Source: Chara braunii
Lineage: Eukaryota; Streptophyta; Charophyceae; Charales; Characeae
NCBI GenBank assembly: GCA_003427395.1
Contig: BFEA01000542.1
Span: 28,597-71,924, forward strand
Direction: 5' to 3'
DNA length: 43,328 nucleotides
The position numbers and the translations under genes are program-made. The stretch's first letter is position 1, and the number at the start of each line of letters is the position of its first letter. This document shows, piece by piece, positions 1 to 9,956 of the stretch. The notes under the pieces were generated by a model. The model was given only the letters and a program-made list of their open reading frames with translations, was not told the DNA's origin and searched no databases.

Positions 1-245
1 AAATAACTAAAAAAAAACCTCTTGTGTCCTTATTGCGATCCAAATCAGGTCCGTTCGTCTTCAAAGCAGCAGCACCCTCTGTCCACCTGCCAGTCGCTGC
101 AGTGGTGGTCCGCGAATTCATGATCGTCGATCTCACCGTGTTGCCATCGATTACCAAACTGCCACATGGAAGGAATGTGTACATCGGTGTCAATATCAGA
201 CGAAACAGTCTGTCACAAATGGATATTAACTGTGTGGCGATTATG

Positions 246-268
246 ACACACACACACACACACACACG

Positions 269-299
<31 letters not shown>

Positions 300-341
300 G
301 CACACACACACATACACACACTCTCCACACACACACGCACA
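246..341. repeat. (CA)n microsatellite, interrupted
   Basis: This is a nearly pure CA/GT dinucleotide tract with a few interruptions (CG, TATA, CT). The Thr-His-rich and Cys-Val-rich open frames crossing it come from the repeat and are not genes. Confidence 0.95.
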
Positions 342-978
342 ATGGAACCCCACGCTACGCAACGAAGAGGGCACATAGTGACATAGGTCTGTCGGCGTCA
401 ATTGTGCGCATGGCCCAGAGGGTCATCGACATTGCCAACGGTCCTTGCCACCATCAATCTGCAACATGTAAGTAAGACCAAAAAGGGTAAGCTTCAAGAA
501 ACCTAAAATATGGGACGCCGTGATGGCCTCCACAAGTTCCTGCCCTAACACTGTTCGCAACATGTACGTAAAATCGAAAGGCTGTGTTATGAAATACCCC
601 CACTACTGTCCGACCATCTTCCAACAAGGTGGCGAATGTGCAAGAGGCCCGTATCTGGAGAAATTGCCCCCTGTCTTTCCCTCCAAATTTAGCGAACACC
701 CCTTTGCAAAGAAACAATGCACAAAATGTTGTGAACCGCCGCAAATGCGAATAACTGGTCCCGCAAGGCCAAACCACAAACATTTACCCTCGAACGTGAA
801 TCGACTATTCCCATGTGTGAAGTAATGATTTTCGATAACGCGTGTAGTGACAAAGGTATCACGAAACTCAACCGATGTAGTGACTCCAAGCGCCGTTATG
901 GTGGTTGATTACCCTTTTGCCGTGCCGATCGGACGGTGTCGAAAGTCTCCCAGTCATTGGTGTGAAGGCAAAAATAAG
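342..978. other. Unassigned non-coding stretch
   Basis: I see no convincing gene here. The short open frames on both strands overlap each other, share no recognisable motif and have no conserved partner elsewhere in the window. Confidence 0.5.
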
Positions 979-1274
979 TAGACCTCGAAGAAAATGGCAC
1001 GCCGTCTCAGCGTAAATAAGATTTTCCCGCCTGCCGAGGAGTCGCACAATCTCGTTTTTTGCTACTAAACTTTGCATGTGGGCCGAGGTCCGTGGAGAAC
1101 ACCAAATTCATATGTACTTTAAGACAGGACCCCCAAGAAAATGGCATGCCGTCTCAGTGCAGATAAGATTTTCCCGACTGCCGCAAAGTCGCACAATCTC
1201 GTTTTCTGCTACTAAACTTTGCATGTGGGCCAAGGCCCCTGGAGAACACCAAATTCATATGTACTTTAAGACAT
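979..1274. repeat. Two-copy tandem duplication, 147-bp period
   Basis: Two adjacent units align without any indel. The segment beginning AAAATGGCAC at 991 recurs as AAAATGGCAT at 1138, and GTACTTTAAG at 1114 recurs at 1261, so the offset is 147 bp at both ends. The copies differ by scattered substitutions, which points to an old duplication. Similarity fades around 975 and after 1274. The open frame across the repeat is not supported as a gene. Confidence 0.9.
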
Positions 1275-2058
1275 TAACCATAGGATCATGCCACGGGTGA
1301 ACAAACAGAAGGGCCTAGTTGCCCCAGTCACGATCCACCAAGTTTGGCGAGAAGGTGTGTGGTTGCACTTATAACTTTTCAACAGTTTTGTTTTTCAATC
1401 CGCCATAGAGCAGAACATGCCGCGTTCCCAACTCTTCATTGTTGTTTTGTGGGTTGTCCTAGTGATCCCTCTACAAAATGGTGGGTAAGTGCAACCATGC
1501 CTCCAACTCGCCACAATGTTAAGTTTTTTTACTTGGCCATATGTCCGCCACAAATTGGTGGATGGAGTAATGCAACTAGGCCCTAACTTCGATTCAAACC
1601 ACCTTTATTCCTACCCACCTTTTTACGAGGCTGGTAGTGTTGCATGCCAAAAAGAGAAACGATATTGTGCACAAGCGTGATTTTGGCTTGTGACACCATT
1701 CATTGTGATCCGGCCCAATACGACCCTCTTTTTCTCACTGTTACCTTTTCGTCTGGTGCTCTAAGTGTTGGTTTAATTAAACCACCAGTGCTTTGCCCAA
1801 CCATTTTTCTCTGAAGCGGTCATGCATACGCTGCAACTTTCGAGGCTCAGCTTATGTTGCGATGGACTAGGATCTGTCTCAGATTGTCTGTGCACGAATT
1901 TCTGCACAGTCGGAGGTTAGCCCGAAATTGGCCTCGACATTTTTAAACTACCAGTACTTGGCGCAACTATGAAGTTTGAGCCTCCGCCTACTGGTATGTT
2001 GATCTGCGCCGAGGCTGGAGCTACCGGGCGTACACTTCCCCAACCCAATTTTACAAGA
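1275..2058. other. Unassigned non-coding stretch
   Basis: I see no gene or repeat that I can name. Short words such as the CCACAA and ACCAGT motifs recur, but no clear repeat structure emerges and open frames are short. Confidence 0.4.
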
Positions 2059-2125
2059 GAAAAAAAAAAAAAAAAAAAAAAAAATGACCATCTTCTTAAA
2101 AAAAAAAAGAAAAAAAAAGAAAAAC
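2059..2125 (+). repeat. A-rich tract directly before LINE copy 1
   Basis: Two A runs separated by a short TGACC...CTT segment abut the truncated 5' end of LINE copy 1. The tract could be the poly(A) tail of an older plus-strand retroelement lying upstream, into which LINE copy 1 inserted. No upstream LINE body is recognisable, so this origin is an inference. Confidence 0.8.
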
Positions 2126-4810
2126 TAAGAGCATGGAGTTGGAGAAACTAATCACAGTAGAGGAGGTCAAGGTAGCGTTGCACTCCTTGCAACCGAACAA
2201 AACTACGAGACGAGATGAAATGCCGAAGGAATTTTGGCAGATATTTTGGTCAATCTTTGAGAGAGAGTACACCAATTTTCTCAACACAGCCAACCACGAA
2301 GGACTGGGGGTCATTGGGCAAGTACATAAGTACATGAGTTGTTACACTCCTATACAAAAAGGGAGACCCCACAAATATCATAAATTACCGACCGATAACG
2401 CTGCTCACAATGGTGCACAAAATATTGGTCAAACTTCTAGCCAATCAGCTTAGTAATATAACTCGGAGCTGCTTCCACCTTGATCAAACCGGATTCATCC
2501 TTGACAACGTTATAACGCTAACAGAGTCGGCGCGATACATCACAGACAAGAAACTCAATGTTGTCATACTTTGTTTTCATTTTGAGAAAGCATACGATCA
2601 GGTCAACTGAAACTTCCAACAGCAATGTATGGAAAAAATGGGTGTTGGGCCAAATTTTCACAAATGGGTGAGAGTGTTGTACAACGATGCATACGGTCAA
2701 GTGCAACTTAACGACTTCCTCTCTTCACCATGCAAAATAAATCGTTCAGTGCGTTAAGGAGATCCACTAGCAGCCCCGCTTTCCAATTTATCATGGAGGC
2801 AATAACTTTATTCTTGCAAAAGGATCCGATAATAGAGCGTCTAGTTGCTGAACCAACTCACCCCTCTCATGAGGTCAGCTTACCCACCACCCTTCTCTTC
2901 ACCGATGATCTCATCGTCTTGATCAGAGCCTCCAATGGTTCTTTTCAAGCCCTTACACTCACCATGCAAGCCTTCCAACTGACAACGAAAATGAATGTTA
3001 ATTGGCGGAAAACCACTAGTTAGTGGTTGTCTGACACAACGCAACCTCCACAGGATATCACGCCTGAAGGGTTTACATGGCAAAATTTCAAGACATCGTT
3101 GTGGCTCCTAGGCATAAACCTCATATACGCAGGAGCAGACCATGCTATGGCGCCAAAGATGCTTACACGAATGCTCCACAAATTAGACAATTGATCAAGT
3201 ATCTACACCTCGGTATTCGAAAGAGAGCTGGTACTTAATGCTTCCATTTTTTCCATGCTCTGGTACGCAACAACCATTTGGACGCTGGAGTCGCACATGG
3301 CGAGTGCTCTCAAAATGCAATCCACAACTTATTTGTGGACCAATAATCCTTTCACCCAAAGCTTCATTCCAAAGGTTGCCTTGGCATATCTCATGCAACC
3401 TAAAGGACGAGGAGGTCTGGGAATTATGGACTCACTCATACATACCCAAGCTTTGCAGACCAAGTGGATATTGAAACTGCTCACTAACCACAGACTATCT
3501 TGGACTTCCTCGGCGCTTTACAAGATCAGACAACTGCCGAAGGCCTCCACCCCGTCTAACATGACAAGATACTAGTGGCTGATGTCCAAATCATGGGCTG
3601 CTCGTTGGAGAGTACTGCAACAACATCACCGACAACCACAACACGACTCTAAGACAAACTACTTGACGTATCTCATCAAATCTTGGAAGAAAATCTTTCC
3701 GGCACAGACTCACCGACCAACAAATAGGGAAGAAGTTTTACGTCAACCTCTCTTCTGCAACCAATGGCTACAAAAACCAAGTTGATAAACCCTGGACACT
3801 AACGACCCAGGATGGACGCTGGATCATGTGGTTGGAGCGGGAATTTGGAAAATCGGCCACATATGGAATCAGCGGCACAACCGTTGGAAAACTTGTTTGG
3901 AACTCCGAGATATGCTCAAGGGTTTCCACAATCTGTAGCATAACCTCACTGGCCTCCTCCAATCAATTCCCCCAAAACGCCAACTGCTTCTACAGGCCCC
4001 TTCCACATGGAAAGCCGAAGAGTGGGCCACGGGTAGATGGGAAGCTATCCCGACAGTGACCTTATCTTTTGTCAAACGCACAGGTCCAGCAGGAGATTGG
4101 GCATTGTGGTCTGTTCACGACATACAGCAGTCGGGACAGACCATAAGTGTTGTCTCCAAGACGATTGCGGGCAAAGTAACGACCAGGACGTCGACAATGA
4201 AGAAAGTAAGGGTAATTGAAGATGATGAATATTAGATATACAACCCTATAGAAGAATTGCAAGACCTCGAATTCGACCCAGCAAAGTGCGCATAGAAAAC
4301 ATCCTTCGCTCAAACGGGGGTTAGAACATAGAACCAACATCCTTTACATAGCCCAGTTTGGCTACAAACTACGGCGGCGACCAGTCAACACAAATGACAC
4401 ACTTTCAACAAGATGGCAAAAGCATGTACCGGGTGGTTTAGGGGCCGAGACTTAAATCTCGTGGCAAGTCCCTTTAGCAATCAGAAACACCCGCATCAGA
4501 AGTATGCGATGGCTCATCTATTATCATGCACTACCCGTCAACAAGTGGCTAAGTAGGCGACGTTCACAAGTGGCCAGATGACCACTAGACGACCGCTATG
4601 CTCTTTGATACGAAGGTGTCTCAGAAGACCTACTACACTTCTTGCTCTCCTGTTCAAAGGTGACACAAATTGGCGAGGCTCATCAAAACAGACTTCACGA
4701 AGCAACAGGAAATTGTCGAGAAGTTTAAAAGAGAACACCTGGGTGAGGCTAAACTAGGAGACATCGTAGGCACCACACCAAGGTTTGTTTGGAGGATCAC
4801 AGGGACCCAA
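2126..4810 (+). pseudogene. LINE copy 1: decayed L1-like reverse transcriptase with C-terminal finger remnant
   Basis: This is a 5'-truncated, heavily mutated non-LTR retrotransposon. Homology to LINE copy 3 starts at the segment ITVEEVK (about 2145) just before the RT domain and continues through EMPKEFW, then RT motif A (FHFEKAYDQV, 2577-2604) and the catalytic box as FTDD (2898-2909; FADD in copies 2-4). The linker segment GRGGLGIMDS lies near 3408-3434, WLEREFGK near 3829-3850, and a finger remnant DLLHFLLSC near 4620-4655. It lacks the endonuclease. In-frame stops TGA 2608-2610 and TAA 2755-2757 replace Trp and Gln codons of sister copies. Several frameshifts are present, for example near 2790. 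The 3' end is not sharply defined and could extend to about 4920. It cannot encode an active protein. Confidence 0.85.
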
Positions 4811-5456
4811 CAGTGAGTCCAACACGAAGCAACAGTGGACCTGGCGACACTTGTTCAAGTTCCGCCACCAACACAATCTGTTAACCTCGGGATGGTATTG
4901 CATGGACGTCAGGTTCAAAGAGCCATAATTTAGGTTAGGATAATAATTATTAGTTTCACAGTGATTAGCATTCTGACTCTAGGATGTTACGCCCATTTGA
5001 CAACTGCAATAAGCTGAGAGGAGTACGCAAGGCTCGCAAGTGCAAGCAACATGGTTAGAGGTAAGGAATGTAAGGGGTTAAGATAGGTTTAATTAGGGTT
5101 ACAACAGAGATCATGACAAAGTAGTGTGGTACAAGTAGGAAGTAAGGGGTTATGATGGGAATAACTAGGGTTTAAGGTTCAATGCAAAAATCTGCATTGT
5201 AGCGGTTGTTATGTGTGTTACTACAAGTTTAGGCTCTTAGGGAATCACTAAACCGCAGTGACAACGGAGAGTACAAAATGATAAAGCAAGAAAGCGGAGA
5301 GGTAGGGAAACTAGGGGAAAGAAAGGAGCAACTAGGGTTTAGGGTTTAAGCCCTGGAAGTAGAATTATAGCTTTGAGTTACGAGTAGTACTTCGATTCGG
5401 GTCCCATTGGGTCTCGTCAAAAGCATAACACTGGGTAAAGCTCCCTGACCTGGTGT
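4811..5456. other. Spacer with a short TTTAGGG motif
   Basis: No gene is seen. The stretch repeats loosely similar phrases (GTAAGGGGTTA at two places, AACTAGGGTTTA at two places). Near 5331-5348 it has about two and a half plant-type telomere units (TAGGGTTTAGGGTTTAAG). That is far too short to call an interstitial telomere. Confidence 0.5.
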
Positions 5457-7876
5457 TGGTGTGAATACCCTTACAAGGGTATCCGTCCTGGGTTTTTGCA
5501 AATGACAAAAAATAAGCTTGATTTAAAGTTTAAGTATATCGCGCGAGGCGCGACTATGTCAGTGGTTTACGTTGACTGGATGGTTGACTAGAGTAGAGGG
5601 TGTATGGGCGCGCCGATTTAAGGCGCGCGTGATCTCTTGATTTTCTTATTTTGTAGATGATCGAAATACCAGCGTGGTTGCCGACCAAGTTTTTATTCCT
5701 GATTAAACTAGGATTGAAATATTTTTTGTCTTTTGATTGGTGTGCATGTTAGTGACTTGTACGTACGTACAGAGGACGACATCGGCAACAAATGTGATTT
5801 TTTAGAGTAAGTTAGTTGGGTTAGAGATAGATGTTGAATGTTGTGCGCGGATAGAAGGAGAAAGCGGCTATGGTAAGAGACGATTAACTCACCCGTTTCG
5901 TTAAGGAGACAGGTGAATGGAGATTCGTTTTGGGGGTTCTTGAGCGCTAGCAGTAACCCAGCGGGCGAACAGGCGGTGATCGGGAGGATCAGAGAGAGAG
6001 AAAGAGAGACTTACTTGGTGGTTTGGAGGTGAGCGCAACAGCACTGGCAATGAGAGACGAGCCGAACCTCGAAGCTACGGTGCCAAATTTTGGGGCACTT
6101 GGGGAGCTCGGCAGTGTATCCGCGCCCATGTTCGGGTGTAAAGTTCATTGATTTTGCTCATCGTATCAAAGGAAGTAACCCCCTCTATCTCTCTGTGTGC
6201 ATGGCTGGACAACATCGTATGTTTCCATGATCTAGTGAAAACTTCATTCCGGTTTTGCTTATGGAAGTGGTGTGAGGCGAAGCGGCGGGTGTTTCCTCTG
6301 TGCGGGCACTAAGGGAAGTGAGGTAATCTGTATGTTCTGGCGGAGGATTCTGCTCCTCAGTACACAGCAGTAGGCTACTGGACAGGGTTTGGCCACATAC
6401 GGATGGGAGGTGAGGTGTGTACCTGGCCGACCTCCAGTAGGAGATTTGCTCCATTTTTATACGCTTGACGGGCAGTGGCGCAGGGACCGTTTTTCATCGA
6501 GTGTGTTGTCGCTCGTTGTTGATTCCTCACGGTCATATCCATCTTTGTCGGACGCAGTAGCTGGGGCGAACTGCAGGTTGCAGACCGGCCTACTGAACAA
6601 CGCACTATCACTCCGCCAATAGGAGTAGTGGAAGACAGGAGGAGAGACTGGAGGCATAACTGCTGGCCGGAACCGAGTTCATCTCGTTGAATCAAAGGAG
6701 CAAGGGGACAACTGCATGCGGCATACCTTACCTATTAGCCATTGTACCACCCATCCCGACGAGCGAAACAGCAGGAGAAAACAACAGAATTGGAGGCTTG
6801 TCTGTTGACAGATACGCTGCTCGTTCTGATTGATTGGAGTGGCAGCAAGCCAGCATGGAGGTGTGAGTTTGGCTGCTGGATAAACGCATTGTTCGTCCTA
6901 CCAGGCGGAGTGGCTAAAGGAGGACCACGACCTTGCGGGCTTACATGTGGCCAGTGCATTTCGGTTTCGGAGGCTCGGTGGAGGGTCTGAGTTGATGAAG
7001 GGGAGTATTGTTGCGAACTGGAGGGGCGTTAGAGAGTCAAATAGTTGGCGGTTGGACTTCAGTTTGACCAAGTTGCTGCTGCGTTTTGGCCGTTATTGCG
7101 GGACCCTCAGACACACGAAGATTTCAAGGCCCTTTCCTGTGAGTTGAGTCAGTCCCCCTCCTGTGTCTCGAGAGTCTGAAATCCCTTATCTTTTTCCCTG
7201 CTTACTCTAAGTTTAATTCTGTTTAGAGAGAAAGGCGGCAGGCGGGATTGCAACCCGTAGGATCGCAGCAAGACTCTGTGGGGAGTCAGCCGACCGATTG
7301 CGGGAGCTCTGTTGAAACTCAGGAGGAGTTCTGGAGACAGGGAATTGAGAGGTAATCATTGACTTTCCCTCTATAAACCCAGTTATGACCCCTATCTGTA
7401 CGTCTACCTACAGTTTGACTGAGTATATTGCATGCATCCCATATTGTTTTTTAGTTTGACTTTCAAAATATAACTCACATTTAAGTAAAGGAAGACATGC
7501 GCAAACTCAGTTTCGGTTTTGTTGTTTGACTGAAAACAGATCGTGAAAAAAAATTGCATCTGGAGGAAAGGTGGGAGGAACGTTGTATTGCATGTGTTTG
7601 ACTGGGTCAACCAAAGGCTGAAAAAGTCTCCATAAAATTGGAGGGCCCAGTGCTATGTTTATTTTTTATTGTCTAAAGGACCAGACATGTTCCCATAAGA
7701 TTGAGTGGTCTGGTTGCTTTAACTTGTGAGGACTGCTTGTGTTTGACTTTCGGGGACCAAGCATTTTTCCATAAGATTGGATGACTTGGTTGCTTTGTTT
7801 TCTTTAATTTTTTTTAATGTTTTATTAGTTTATGACAGAGAGTTGAGCATGTTCCATAAGACTGGATGACCTTGAC
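5457..7876 (+). repeat. Unassigned repeat family, copy A
   Basis: This segment is homologous, in the same order, to 16857-21200 (copy B). Both begin with GAATACCC...AAGGGTATCC, containing a perfect 8-bp inverted repeat with a 2-base loop (5465-5482 here). Both continue with GCGCGAGGCGCGAC-like and GTTGACT..ATGGTTGACTAGAG blocks. A second shared block lies at about 7020-7350, including GGAGTC..CCGATTGCGGGAGC. Both end in hairpin repeats. No protein domain is recognisable, and a short possible coding block (RLRELC) is broken by a stop in this copy. Copy A ends exactly where the proposed LTR at 7877 begins, so the LTR element may have inserted into it. The class of element is unknown; non-coding parts of a large retrotransposon are one possibility. 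Confidence 0.75.
7625..7876 (+). repeat. Hairpin repeats of copy A (four units)
   Basis: Four units share CCATAA..TTG at 7630, 7693, 7769 and 7854, spaced 63, 76 and 85 bp. Two have clear stems: ACCAGAC (7680-7686) with GTCTGGT (7708-7714), seven pairs, and ACCAAG (7756-7761) with CTTGGT (7785-7790), six pairs. The first and last units pair only partly. They correspond to the longer array in copy B, and the first spacing (63 bp) matches copy B (62 bp). Confidence 0.75.
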
Positions 7877-9012
7877 TGTTACATCTTCGACGCTACACGG
7901 GTCCTACCGGACCCGACTTAGGGCCAAGGGGACACAATAGGAACTAAAGGCCCGGACTTGGGGTACAACAGGCCGTAAAGGCCACATTTTTGGACCAGAC
8001 CTGACATGCACCCCCAAACGACATTACCGTTTGGGCCTGGCGGCGCTCTTGAGGTTGCCGCCCGCCGGTCTGATCTGAACCGACGATGTTGACGGTTCGG
8101 GTCACGGCCAGGACTCACAGCATTGAGGTCGGCCTTTGCCCTACCGATATTTAGAGACCGGTCGGCCTCACTTAGAGGCATCGAGCAGCTGGACGCTGGG
8201 AAAGCGCCAGTTCGTTTCTGTTGGACAGCAGGAGCGCCAACACTATTCTTAGCGCAGCGTAGAGGAGAAGCAGCAGCGCAGCTAGTGCAGCAGCAGCAAC
8301 GAGCGAGGAGCCAGACAACGGGCAGCCATAGCCGACTTCGGCTTCAGGCAGTTGCAGTAATCCACGTACTCGGGGGTGAGGTCTTCTCCTCCATCCACAG
8401 TCCCTGGTTCCCCTCCTCCTCACCTCTCTCCTCCTCTATTCTCTTCTTTTTCTTCTTCTTCTTCTCTTCTTCTCCTTCAGACTTCTTCTTCCTCTTCTTC
8501 AGACTGGAGACTTGATACTAGTTGGATAGAGATCAGTGTTGGACTTCAGTGGTAGGAGGTTGTGGTACTTACCGGATTCGAGAGTTTGAGATTGTTGGGG
8601 TTGATACTCGGCGGCATCACAGATTGGACACCAGTTACATTAGGACTCTGCACCTTCGACATTGGTGACTTATTGTCCACGACATTTTGATCTTGTTCGA
8701 TGACATTTTGGACTACCATATCGGTGACCTACTAGATTCTATCTCGGTGACATCTGGCGCTGCCTACATCTCCCACCTCCTTCGTCTCTCTTCCCACCTT
8801 TTCATCTTTGTATGTGTGTACGGGGCCTGAGCATCGTCTATGATTGGCTAAAACCCCACCATCTCACGATTGTTTGTGTGTGGAATGATATCTGTGTGAG
8901 TCGGTCCATGTGAGTCAGTCCATTTATCAGACTTCCGCTGCATACATGCTCATACTATATCGGTTGATCTCTTGGTTCTGCCCATACTTGTTGTACTCAC
9001 AAGTATAAAACA
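7877..9012 (+). mobile_element. Probable 5' LTR of a retrotransposon
   Basis: The segment begins TGTTACATCTTCGACG and ends TATAAAACA, giving the TG...CA ends (TGTT/AACA) usual for LTRs. It is followed four bases later by a tRNA-Met type primer-binding site. Near its start it carries a GC-rich inverted repeat (GGGTCC/GGACCC) and inside it a CT-rich tract at about 8405-8510. The 3' boundary is well supported by the primer-binding site. The 5' boundary is inferred from the TG and from the abrupt end of repeat copy A. No second LTR lies in the window, so identity between LTRs cannot be tested. Confidence 0.65.
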
Positions 9013-9016
9013 GTTT

Positions 9017-9028
9017 TGGTATCGGAGC
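9017..9028 (+). promoter_or_regulatory. Primer-binding site, initiator tRNA-Met type
   Basis: TGGTATCGGAGC differs at one base from TGGTATCAGAGC, the sequence complementary to the 3' end of plant initiator tRNA-Met that primes many plant LTR retrotransposons. It sits four bases after the proposed LTR end and upstream of a Gag region on the same strand, which is the expected position. Confidence 0.8.
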
Positions 9029-9055
9029 AGACTAAATAATGGACCTGCTCACAAG

Positions 9056-9885
9056 GTAAGTCTGATTTAGGAATAAATTGCTTCTTCCATCTTCCAAATC
9101 AGCTTTGCATTACTATCGAGATTCAAGTTGCAAATTATTTTTTTTTCGGTATTCTGTTTAATTCGGCATTCCGTTTCGATTCAGTAGTCTGACTTTCAAT
9201 TCGGGATTCTGTTTTAAATCGGTATTCTGATTCTAATTCGTTATTCTGTCTAAATCTGTATTCTGTTTTAATTAGGCATTCTGATTTTCAAAATTCGGTA
9301 TTCCGTTTTTAATTCGGCATTCTGTTTTAATAAGGTATTTCGGTTTTCAAATCGGTATTTCCGTTTTATTTCGGTATTGGAAATTAGGGTTACGATAAAT
9401 TTCAGTTTTTCGTTGAGATTGAGAAATTCGAATGTTTTGGTACCGCAAAACCGGAAATTCCGCGGAATGGCGAAAAATTAGGATTGGAATTTGAAATTTT
9501 CGCGAAATTTTTTATTTTTTCCTAGTTTGAGAAATTCCTAATATGGACTCAGACCGTTAAAAATCGGACCCTGGAGGTTGAAATTCCTGAAATCTTCTGT
9601 TTTTGTCTGTCTGATTATCCGAATTTTTTTTTTGGCAAACTGTTCGAAATCGTTCCCTCAAAATCGCAACTTCCAGATAGTTCACTAATCAACCGTGAAC
9701 TCCCGGACCATAGATGATCTCAACGGATACCTAATATTTCCACAACTTAAAATTCATTAATGATCATTATTGCAATTATTGTTTATTGATTATTATTAAG
9801 AAGTATTAATTCGTTATTAATCATTAATTATTTTTTTTTAATTATTATTAATTCGTTATTATTTCTTACTATGAATTTTTTTCAG
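9056..9885 (+). other. Candidate intron in the retrotransposon leader
   Basis: A 17-base ATG-led segment (ATGGACCTGCTCACAAG, 9039-9055) is followed by a consensus donor GTAAGT at 9056-9061. The AT-rich stretch that follows ends in a polypyrimidine acceptor, TTTTTTTCAG, at 9876-9885. Joining 9055 to 9886 leaves a frame open to 10168 (TAA). That frame is not the main Gag frame, so a further shift would be needed to reach Gag. The signals are directly visible; use of the intron is an inference. Confidence 0.4.
9148..9380 (+). repeat. Imperfect tandem repeat of about 18-20 bp
   Basis: A unit close to AATTCGGTATTCTGTTTT recurs roughly a dozen times with substitutions and small indels, inside the leader of the LTR element and inside the candidate intron. 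Confidence 0.8.
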
Positions 9886-9956
9886 GGAAAGTTTATCTTT
9901 TTGGATTAGGTGTCTAAGTCCAAAATTGGGACAGGGACTGTATGCGAATCGCTTGA

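Noticed and set aside
5331-5348. Interstitial telomere
   Set aside because: Only about two and a half TTTAGGG units are present; such motifs also occur by chance and in promoters.
5465-5482. Helitron terminal hairpin at the start of the repeat family
   Set aside because: The hairpin lies at the apparent 5' start, and no CTRR end or TC start was found.
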